DNA of 5,818 nucleotides from Methylacidiphilaceae bacterium UBA1321 (GTDB lineage: Bacteria > Verrucomicrobiota > Verrucomicrobiia > Methylacidiphilales > UBA1321): assembly GCA_002306945.1 (NCBI GenBank), contig DBTH01000067.1:1-5818 (forward strand). Direction: 5' to 3'. The number at the start of each line of letters is the position of its first letter. Position 1 is the first letter of the stretch. This document shows positions 1 to 4,444 of the stretch, one piece after another. Both the position numbers and the translations under genes were made by a program. The notes below the pieces were generated by a model. The model saw only the letters and a list, made by a program, of their open reading frames with translations, was not told the origin of the DNA and searched no databases.

Positions 1-991
1 TGATTTTCGAGATCGAATCGCTGGAGGTCTTGATGGCTTCCATGGCTCCGGTCAGTTGCTTGGAGGATTCCTGGGCTTCGCCGACGGAACTCTTCAATTG
101 CTGGACGTGTTCGACGTTTTGCGTGGTGGTCTGTCGGGTTTCGGCGGCGAGGCTCTTTGAGGACTGCGCGCTGGTCGCATTAGCCTGGACGATGCTGGAC
201 ATTTCTTCCATCGACGAGGAAGTTTCCTCCAGGGAAGCGGCCTGCTCGCTGGCACCTTCGGCCAGGGATTGGCTGGAAGCCGAGACCTGGCTGGAAGCGG
301 AGGCCACCTGGTCGGCATTGCTGTTGAGAATGTCGGAGATGGACTTGAGGGCGGTGTTAACGCTACGGGTGGCGATCAACGAAGCGGCAATACCGATCAG
401 TACGCAGATGGTGCCCGAGATGGTCAACAGCAGAATGGTGTTGTCGACGACGTCGGACAGTTCGGCTCCTTTTTTCTTGCCGTTATCGACGTTGTGATCG
501 AGTAAGACGTCTCCAGCGGCGGAATAAGCCTTGTAGGTTTCGTTCAGAGGGCCGTCGAGCAGGCGTTTGGCTTCATCCTTGTTGTTGGAATCAAGCGCCG
601 ACATGAATTGAGCGCGGGTTTTGAGGTAAGCATCCTTCTTTTGCTGGAAGGCTTCGAAGTTCTTGCGGTTGACATCGCTGAGGATGGCCGCCTCGTACTT
701 TTTAATCCAGTCTAAGGCTTCCTGGGTGTTTTTCTCGATTTCCGAATTGAGTAGTTTCTTTTCTTCTGGCGTGGCGTAGAGCAACTTGCAGTTTCGGATC
801 ATGTTCTCCGCCTGCAAGCCGTTGATGTTGGCTGCAGCCGACAGGCTTGGAATGTTGTTGTCTGTGATGTAGGTGCTGAGTGCGTTGATTTTCTTGACGG
901 CTATGATGGCCGTGATGACCAGCGCCGCGATGACGACGCATAAGAATCCCGAATTAAATATTACCCGTTTTCCGATAGTCCATTTTTTCAT
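1..991 (-). CDS. Methyl-accepting chemotaxis protein, N-terminal 330 residues (3' part beyond the window edge)
   Basis: This is a membrane chemoreceptor that would signal through CheW to a CheA kinase. It is an open frame from ATG at 991 to the window edge, preceded by the ribosome-binding-like AAGGGA. Residues 10-32 form a first membrane helix. Residues 33-183 form a mostly helical periplasmic region with the look of a four-helix-bundle sensor. Residues 185-208 (ILLLTISGTICVLIGIAASL) form the second membrane helix. The methylation and signalling coiled coil begins almost at once, with SASSQSLAEGASEQAASLEE at about 237-256 and MEEMSS at 261-266. The conserved kinase-contacting hairpin tip lies outside the window. 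Only about 20 residues separate the second membrane helix from the coiled coil, too few for a normal HAMP domain of about 50. The gene lies 75 nt downstream of cheW on the same strand, so the two are probably co-transcribed. The ligand cannot be inferred. Confidence 0.93.
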   Translation of the reverse strand, partial: MKKWTIGKRVIFNSGFLCVVIAALVITAIIAVKKINALSTYITDNNIPSLSAAANINGLQAENMIRNCKLLYATPEEKKLLNSEIEKNTQEALDWIKKYEAAILSDVNRKNFEAFQQKKDAYLKTRAQFMSALDSNNKDEAKRLLDGPLNETYKAYSAAGDVLLDHNVDNGKKKGAELSDVVDNTILLLTISGTICVLIGIAASLIATRSVNTALKSISDILNSNADQVASASSQVSASSQSLAEGASEQAASLEETSSSMEEMSSIVQANATSAQSSKSLAAETRQTTTQNVEHVQQLKSSVGEAQESSKQLTGAMEAIKTSSDSISKI

Positions 992-1037
992 ATAATCCCT
1001 TATATAGATTGTTTGTTAGTTAATTAGATTTTGCTGA

Positions 1038-1079
1038 TTGAGGGGCTCAACAAATAAGAGTCCATTCTAGTTGTTGAGC
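1038..1079 (-). promoter_or_regulatory. Two overlapping, mutually exclusive hairpins between cheW and the chemoreceptor gene
   Basis: GCTCAACAA (1045-1053) and TTGTTGAGC (1071-1079) form a perfect 9-bp inverted repeat with a 17-nt loop. The 1071-1079 arm lies inside the last codons of cheW. The TTGAG/CTCAA repeat (1038-1042 and 1046-1050, loop GGG) uses part of the same arm, so only one hairpin can form at a time. No T-run follows in the minus-strand transcript, so this is not a classic intrinsic terminator. It could set mRNA stability or the cheW-to-receptor expression ratio; function is not shown. Confidence 0.35.
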
Positions 1080-1573
1080 TGTTCCAGGTTGGAGTCGTTG
1101 ATGACCCGGTCGATGTCGAGGAGGGTTTTGACTCCGGATTTGTACTTGGCCATGCCGGAGATGTAATCGACCGACAGTTTGTTGCCAAAGTCGGGGGCTT
1201 CCTCGATTTCGTTTTTGGCGATATTGAGGACTTCCTCGACGGAGTCGACGACCAGGCCGATGAGTTTTTCATCGCCGTTGGCCATCCGGATTTGCACCAC
1301 GATGATGCAGGTGGCCTCGGTGGCTTCGGCGGCTTCGAGCTCGAAGCGAAGGCGAAGGTCGAGTACCGGGATCACCCGGCCCCGGAGGTTGATGACTCCC
1401 TTGACGTAATCCGGCATTTGCGGAACATTGGTGATGTTCTGCATGCGGATGATTTCACGGACTTTTAATACAGAGAGTCCGTACGACTCCGTACCCAACC
1501 TGAAAGTCAGGTACTTTTCCAGAGTCGTCGGTTTTATTTTATCCTTCGGCTCGTTTTCCAGTGCGCTATTCAT
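1067..1573 (-). CDS. cheW: Chemotaxis coupling protein CheW
   Basis: CheW is a cytoplasmic adaptor that links chemoreceptor tips to the histidine kinase CheA in signalling arrays. The 168-residue product is the usual size for a single CheW domain with a short charged N-terminal tail (about 1-18). Family signatures are visible: KYLTFRLGTESYGLSVLKVREI from about 20, the core INLRGRVIPVLDLR at 61-74 (the NLRG arginine lies at the receptor and kinase contact surface in known CheW proteins), and GLVVDSVEEVL near 105-115. The start is ATG at 1573, preceded by AAAGGAAT about 9 nt upstream. The receptor gene follows on the same strand. An AT-rich candidate promoter lies about 115 nt upstream. No cheA, cheR or cheB is present in the window, so the gene either belongs to a larger cluster to the left or is a local receptor-CheW pair. 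Nothing appears truncated. Confidence 0.96.
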   Translation of the reverse strand: MNSALENEPKDKIKPTTLEKYLTFRLGTESYGLSVLKVREIIRMQNITNVPQMPDYVKGVINLRGRVIPVLDLRLRFELEAAEATEATCIIVVQIRMANGDEKLIGLVVDSVEEVLNIAKNEIEEAPDFGNKLSVDYISGMAKYKSGVKTLLDIDRVINDSNLEQLNN

Positions 1574-1674
1574 AGACTCAATTCCTTTCCCTTTTGAGTT
1601 GTTGTTCGGCGAAAGGAGTATCGTCCTGTTGTTTTTAAATATTAGACTCCCTCATAGTGTAGAACTTGTGTAAT

Positions 1675-1716
1675 ATGTATGTGATACATTATAATCTATA
1701 TAACCTTTCTAAATAA
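1675..1716 (-). promoter_or_regulatory. Candidate cheW promoter with adjacent palindrome
   Basis: On the minus strand an exact TATAAT (plus 1688-1693) is preceded, after a 17-nt spacer, by a weak -35 match TTATTT (plus 1711-1716). Just downstream, and overlapping the -10 box by two bases, is the perfect palindrome ATGTAT-GTG-ATACAT (1675-1689), placed where a repressor could block initiation. Transcription would begin near 1680, giving a leader of about 105 nt before cheW. The -10 match is strong, the -35 is poor, and no bound protein is known. Confidence 0.42.
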
Positions 1717-1728
1717 CTTGAGACCGGC

Positions 1729-1840
1729 GTCTATTTTTTATGCGGATAATAATTTTCCATTACTATCCGAGACCCGGTTTTTAGCGGGAAATTTCAGAGG
1801 GACGCATCGCTTTGCGGATGACAGGGGTGTCTATTTTTTT
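1729..1840. repeat. Direct repeat GTCTATTTTTT, two copies exactly 100 bp apart
   Basis: The 11-mer occurs at 1729-1739 and 1829-1839. Each copy is the right arm of a tiny hairpin followed by a T-run: AGAC-CGGC-GTCT then ATTTTTT at 1721-1739, and GACA-GGGG-TGTC then TATTTTTTTT at 1820-1841. Each copy is followed by a G-rich GCGG (ATGCGG, CAGGCGG). The stems are only 4 bp, which is weak for terminators, and no gene upstream on the plus strand needs one. They could be remnants of a duplicated element or ends of a small transcript. Confidence 0.3.
1743..1769. repeat. Imperfect palindrome in the divergent intergenic region
   Basis: CGGATA (1743-1748) pairs with TATCCG (1764-1769). After one mismatch, TAAT (1750-1753) pairs with ATTA (1759-1762) around a 5-nt loop TTTCC. 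This makes a 10-of-11-bp dyad that could be an operator or an RNA hairpin. It is about 30 nt upstream of the candidate cheW -35 box. No known binding motif is recognised. Confidence 0.35.
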
Positions 1841-1908
1841 TACAGGCGGCAAATTTTTTGACGATTTTCCGAATAAATTTTTTCGTTTTGTAAGAATCAG
1901 CAATTCAG
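1770..1908. other. AT-rich non-coding stretch of the divergent intergenic region
   Basis: The 1574-2234 interval separates divergent cheW and the threonine-synthase-like gene and contains no convincing coding frame. This central part is rich in T-runs (1834-1841, 1854-1859, 1865-1868, 1878-1883, 1886-1889). Some are spaced near one or two helical turns, which suggests curved DNA or binding sites upstream of the two promoters. I see no recognisable RNA gene in it. Confidence 0.4.
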
Positions 1909-1940
1909 AAAATATCGGGACAGGTTAACGATATTTTTTT
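1909..1940. repeat. Perfect 9-bp inverted repeat followed by a T-run
   Basis: AAAATATCG (1909-1917) and CGATATTTT (1929-1937) are perfect inverted copies around an 11-nt loop, and the right arm continues into three more T residues. Its centre is about 75 nt upstream of the TTGACA box. The AU-rich stem and long loop make a strong terminator unlikely; an operator-like dyad or transcription-insulating hairpin is equally possible. Confidence 0.38.
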
Positions 1941-1979
1941 GTCGATGGCGGGTCATTTGCGACCGAACGGCAGGGTGCG

Positions 1980-2024
1980 GCGATGAAACATCGCAGTTGA
2001 CACGGTCAGTTTCCTGGCTTAATT
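1980..2024 (+). promoter_or_regulatory. Probable promoter of the SAM-riboswitch operon, with an upstream dyad
   Basis: An exact -35 consensus TTGACA lies at 1997-2002. The -10 is less clear: CTTAAT (2018-2023, four of six matches, 15-nt spacer) or the overlapping TTAATT (16-nt spacer). Initiation would fall near 2030, a few bases before the first stem of the riboswitch at 2035, which is the expected geometry. Immediately upstream, GCGATG-AAA-CATCGC (1980-1994) is a perfect 6-bp dyad next to the -35 box and is a candidate operator. Confidence 0.6.
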
Positions 2025-2034
2025 GTCTGAGCGA

Positions 2035-2164
2035 CTCTTATCGAGAGCGGAGGAGGGACTGGCCCGTAGATTCCGCGGCAACCGAGATGAGGCGACACCG
2101 GGCGGTGTTGGCTTCACTGACAGGTGCCAAACCCAGCTCTGCCAAACGGCAGAGGGGATGAGAG
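2035..2164 (+). promoter_or_regulatory. SAM-I (S-box) riboswitch aptamer
   Basis: The RNA binds S-adenosylmethionine and normally turns off downstream methionine or SAM genes when SAM is high. All family parts are visible. P1 is CTCTTATC (2035-2042) with GATGAGAG (2157-2164), 8 bp with one G-U pair. P2 is GCGGA (2047-2051) with TCCGC (2072-2076), plus inner GGG/CCC (2055-2057 and 2063-2065). The conserved GGCAACC is at 2077-2083. P3 is ACACC/GGTGT (2095-2099 and 2104-2108). The conserved GGTGCCAA is at 2123-2130. P4 is a perfect 7-bp stem (2137-2143 and 2148-2154). The P2 loop CTGG (2059-2062) is complementary to CCAG (2133-2136), the diagnostic pseudoknot. The aptamer ends 70 nt before the threonine-synthase-like start codon. 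The identification rests on directly visible consensus and pairing. Confidence 0.96.
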
Positions 2165-2234
2165 ACTGGCAGTGCCTCGTGCAGTGCCGTGTCCCTTTCC
2201 CGTAAACTCGATCCCCGGTTGGAGTCAATCAACT
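2165..2234 (+). promoter_or_regulatory. Riboswitch expression platform and ribosome-binding site
   Basis: The 70 nt between aptamer and start codon lack the strong GC hairpin plus T-run expected of a terminator-type S-box. The ribosome-binding-like TTGGAG (2219-2224) sits 10 nt before ATG 2235. Its GAGT (2222-2225) can pair with ACTC (2206-2209), with additional CC/GG pairing inside, so sequestration of the site is possible. Two direct copies of GCAGTGCC (2169-2176 and 2181-2188) follow P1 and may provide alternative pairing. Control by translation initiation is inferred. Confidence 0.5.
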
Positions 2235-3497
2235 ATGGCTACCGAGTTTTTCAGTCACTTAAAGTGTAGAGAGTGTGGACGGCTTTACCCCAAGAAGGCC
2301 ATTCATGTCTGCGAATTCGATTTCGGCCCCCTCGAAGCCGATTACGATTACAATCTCATCCGCTCTCAGATTTCCCGCGCCAGGATCGAATCCCGTCCCC
2401 AGAGCATGTGGCGTTACCGGGAACTTCTTCCCATTGATGGCGACCCGACCGTAGGTCTTCAGGTCGGTTTCACTCCGCTGGTCAAGGCGCGCCAACTCGC
2501 TCAGGCCCTTGGCGTCAAGGAACTCTACGTCAAGAACGATACCGTCAACTATCCGACCCTTTCCTTTAAAGACCGCGTTGTTTCCGTCGCCCTGTCTCGC
2601 GCCCGCGAACTGGGCTTCAAGATCGTCGCCTGCGCTTCGACGGGCAATCTCGCCAACAGCGTTGCGGCCAATGCCGCGGCTTCGGGCCTGAAAAGTTACG
2701 TCCTGATCCCCGCCGACCTCGAAGCCAGCAAGGTGCTCAACAGCCTCGTCTACGGCACCAACGTCATCGGCATTCACGGCGCCTACGACCAGGTCAACCG
2801 CCTTTGCTCCGAGATCGCGGGCAAATACGGTTGGGGCTTCGTCAACGTAAACCTGCGCCCTTATTACGCCGAAGGTTCCAAGACGATGGGCTACGAGATC
2901 ATCGAACAACTCGGCTGGAAAATTCCGGCCCACACTGTCGTCCCCATGGCCAGCGGTTCGCTCCTGACCAAGATTTGCAAATCGTATCAGGAAGCCGTTC
3001 GCGTTGGTCTGGTCGAGGAAAGCCATTTCAGCATCCATGGCGCTCAGGCCACCGGTTGCAATCCGATTGCTCTCGCTCACAAGGCGGGCACCGATCTCAT
3101 CAAGCCGCAGCCCAAGCCCAACACCATTGCCAAGTCCCTGGCCATCGGCACGCCCGCCGACGGTTACTACGCGGTCAATGTCATGCGCAAGACCGGCGGA
3201 AGCGCCGAGGACGTCAGCGATGCGGAAATCATCGAGGGCATCAAGCTTCTGGCCGAGACCGAAGGCATCTTTGCGGAAACCGCCGGTGGCGTGACTACCG
3301 CCTGCGCGAGGAAGTTGATCGAGGCGGGTAAAATCCCGCGCGATGAGCCAATCGTCCTTTGCATCACCGGTAACGGCCTCAAGACCGCCGAAGCGGTGCA
3401 GCCGCATCTGCCTTCGCCACGCCTCATCAAACCGAGCCTGCGCGAGTTCGATCAACTGGTTGCCGCGGAACTTCAAGGTTCCCCCGCGACCGTTTGA
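2235..3497 (+). CDS. thrC: Threonine-synthase-like PLP enzyme, possibly a thiocarboxylate-dependent homocysteine synthase
   Basis: This is a fold-type II PLP enzyme of the threonine synthase family (420 residues, usual length). Classical members convert O-phosphohomoserine to threonine. Residues 11-34 form a zinc-ribbon-like start (C11, C14, C26) whose expected fourth cysteine is Asp29. SFKDR at 110-114 contains the probable PLP lysine, K112. STGNLA at 135-140 is the phosphate-binding loop, ASGSLLTK starts near 239, and TGNGLKT lies at 378-384. The lysine motif reads TLSFKDRVV, not the TGSFKDRG usual in threonine synthases. I chose ATG 2235, behind TTGGAG, because the in-frame extension back to 2124 would run through the riboswitch. 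The gene is first after a SAM-I aptamer and is followed by a CysO/MoaD-type carrier and a NIL protein. This context suggests sulfur insertion into activated homoserine. An ordinary threonine synthase remains possible, so the symbol marks the family only. Confidence 0.93.
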   Translation: MATEFFSHLKCRECGRLYPKKAIHVCEFDFGPLEADYDYNLIRSQISRARIESRPQSMWRYRELLPIDGDPTVGLQVGFTPLVKARQLAQALGVKELYVKNDTVNYPTLSFKDRVVSVALSRARELGFKIVACASTGNLANSVAANAAASGLKSYVLIPADLEASKVLNSLVYGTNVIGIHGAYDQVNRLCSEIAGKYGWGFVNVNLRPYYAEGSKTMGYEIIEQLGWKIPAHTVVPMASGSLLTKICKSYQEAVRVGLVEESHFSIHGAQATGCNPIALAHKAGTDLIKPQPKPNTIAKSLAIGTPADGYYAVNVMRKTGGSAEDVSDAEIIEGIKLLAETEGIFAETAGGVTTACARKLIEAGKIPRDEPIVLCITGNGLKTAEAVQPHLPSPRLIKPSLREFDQLVAAELQGSPATV

Positions 3498-3535
3498 CTT
3501 CACTCAACCCCCACACTCTAACCCAACCTTATTAT

Positions 3536-3811
3536 ATGCCCATCCTAGTCAGCATTCCCACGCCTCTGCGCGGGCTTACGAAGAACCTGGACACCGTCAA
3601 CGGTACCGGCTCCACCATCGAGGAAATCCTCGCCAACCTCGAAAAGGAGTACCCCGGAATCGGCGAACGCCTCGTCGATGAGGAAGGTCGCATCCGCCGG
3701 TTCGTCAATATCTACGTCAACGGCGAAGACGTTCGTTTCCTTCAGGACAAAGCGACCCCCGTCAAGGATAACGACGAGATTTCCATCGTCCCCGCCATCG
3801 CCGGCGGTTGA
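3536..3811 (+). CDS. CysO/MoaD/ThiS-type sulfur-carrier protein ending in Gly-Gly
   Basis: This is a 91-residue ubiquitin-like beta-grasp carrier. Proteins of this kind are adenylated at the C-terminal glycine by an E1-like enzyme and converted to a thiocarboxylate that donates sulfur. The chain ends AIAGG with the stop codon directly after, so no C-terminal trimming is needed. It begins VSIPTPLR, and RFVNIYVNGEDVRF lies at 55-68. From memory, both resemble mycobacterial CysO (the donor for CysM) more than MoaD or ThiS. I chose ATG 3536 because family similarity starts there; an in-frame TTG at 3494 overlaps the upstream stop but adds no recognisable sequence. No Shine-Dalgarno is visible, and the 38-nt gap after the PLP enzyme gene contains no G at all. 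The activating E1, sulfurtransferase and JAMM protease partners are not in the window. The immediate neighbour is the likely acceptor enzyme. Confidence 0.92.
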   Translation: MPILVSIPTPLRGLTKNLDTVNGTGSTIEEILANLEKEYPGIGERLVDEEGRIRRFVNIYVNGEDVRFLQDKATPVKDNDEISIVPAIAGG

Positions 3812-4039
3812 CCCGCATGACGTTGGATCCATGATAAGCATGGCCGTCGTTGGCCATGCGGAGGCGGGAGGCCGGACGGAAGTCGTGTTGATAGAAAGAG
3901 CTTTCAGTAACAGCGAACAGAGGAACCGGATAAGCTTTTCCGCTTCGCGTAATGTGGGCCCAGGGCCGATTGGCCTAGTGGGTGCAGCGTCACGCTGCTT
4001 TGGGCTTTCCAGATCGAGAAAAATCGGGATACTGCACAC
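3812..4039 (+). other. Structured intercistronic region between the sulfur-carrier and NIL genes
   Basis: These 228 nt hold no convincing coding frame but several good hairpins. GCATGGCC/GGCCATGC (3838-3845 and 3852-3859) is a perfect 8-bp stem with a 6-nt loop. GAAA/TTTC lies at about 3894-3905. A three-way junction is possible at 3958-4005: closing stem GCCCA (3958-3962) with TGGGC (4001-4005) encloses GGCC-GATT-GGCC (3964-3975) and GCAGCG-TCA-CGCTGC (3984-3998). No T-run follows any stem, so none looks like a terminator. I recognise no RNA family. It may be an RNA-processing or translation-control element, an independent small RNA, or a leader for the NIL gene. Confidence 0.45.
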
Positions 4040-4288
4040 ATGGCTCAGGAAAAACAGCGTTTCTGGTTGAACTTCGACTCCAAGGGAGTCACGCGTCCCA
4101 TCATTTGGGAAATGAGCAAGAAGTACGACGTCGTATTCAATATCCGCAACTCCAGCGTGACCGAGGAAGTCGGCATCATCGGCCTCGAATTCGAGGGAGA
4201 ACGCGAGACCATCAAGGCGGCCGTCAAATGGCTCGAATCGGTCGGAGTCCGCGTCGAACCGGTGGAGATCAACACCATCGAGGGTTGA
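4040..4288 (+). CDS. Stand-alone NIL-domain protein
   Basis: The 82-residue protein consists almost entirely of one NIL domain. This small alpha/beta domain occurs at the C-terminus of the methionine importer ATPase MetN, where it binds methionine. It also occurs fused to ferredoxin modules in proteins of an alternative homocysteine pathway in methanogens and other anaerobes. The pattern fits: an initial strand (RFWLNFDSKGVTRPII), a helix with EMSKKYDVVFNIRNSSV, then GIIGLEFEGERETIKAAVKWLESVGVRVEPVE. There are no cysteines, so no iron-sulfur cluster, and no membrane segment. The start is ATG 4040 with a weak GGGA (4026-4029) 10 nt upstream. It is the last gene before a probable terminator. 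It might sense methionine or a pathway intermediate, or help the upstream enzyme and carrier; this role is inferred from association only. Confidence 0.88.
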   Translation: MAQEKQRFWLNFDSKGVTRPIIWEMSKKYDVVFNIRNSSVTEEVGIIGLEFEGERETIKAAVKWLESVGVRVEPVEINTIEG

Positions 4289-4310
4289 AGTCGCCTTTTG
4301 TTACTTTTGC

Positions 4311-4340
4311 GCAAGCCTGCTCAAAGGGATTGCTTTTTTT
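4311..4340 (+). terminator. Probable intrinsic terminator after the NIL gene
   Basis: GCAA (4311-4314) pairs with TTGC (4330-4333). After a G/A mismatch, CC (4316-4317) pairs with GG (4327-4328) around a 9-nt loop. Seven T residues follow immediately (4334-4340). The position, 22 nt after the NIL stop codon, suits the end of the riboswitch-controlled transcript. The stem is short, so confidence is moderate. Confidence 0.48.
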
Positions 4341-4444
4341 GCAAGGAATGGCGACGCTGCTTCAACGCTGATACTCGCATGACCTGAGGGCGGATTTCGA
4401 GGGGGGTATTGGAAAAACGAGAAAAAAGAGCAGGAGAGGGAGTT

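Noticed and set aside
30..505. Plus-strand open frames at the left end
   Set aside because: They are antisense to the chemoreceptor gene, whose methylation-helix sequence is unmistakable.
1840..1990. CRISPR or insertion-sequence remnants in the AT-rich region
   Set aside because: There are no regularly spaced repeats, no transposase-like frame, and no terminal inverted repeats with target duplications.
2124..2234. In-frame N-terminal extension of the threonine-synthase-like protein
   Set aside because: It would translate the P4 stem and 3' P1 strand of the SAM-I aptamer, has no family similarity, and ATG 2235 has its own ribosome-binding site.
2259..3503. 414-codon open frame on the minus strand, antisense to the threonine-synthase-like gene
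   Set aside because: A shadow frame produced by the GC-rich third positions of the real gene; it has no recognisable domain, and the sense frame shows clear family motifs.
3838..3859. Terminator after the sulfur-carrier gene
   Set aside because: The 8-bp stem is strong but is followed by G-rich sequence, with no T-run.
3940..4010. Possible tRNA, suggested by a GGCCTAGTGGG stretch and neighbouring stems
   Set aside because: There is no T-arm consensus (GGTTCGA), no 7-bp acceptor stem and no anticodon arm in the right place.
3678..4070. 130-codon open frame spanning the sulfur-carrier end and the intercistronic gap
   Set aside because: It starts out of frame inside the carrier gene, overlaps the NIL start and resembles no protein; the gap is better explained by RNA structure.
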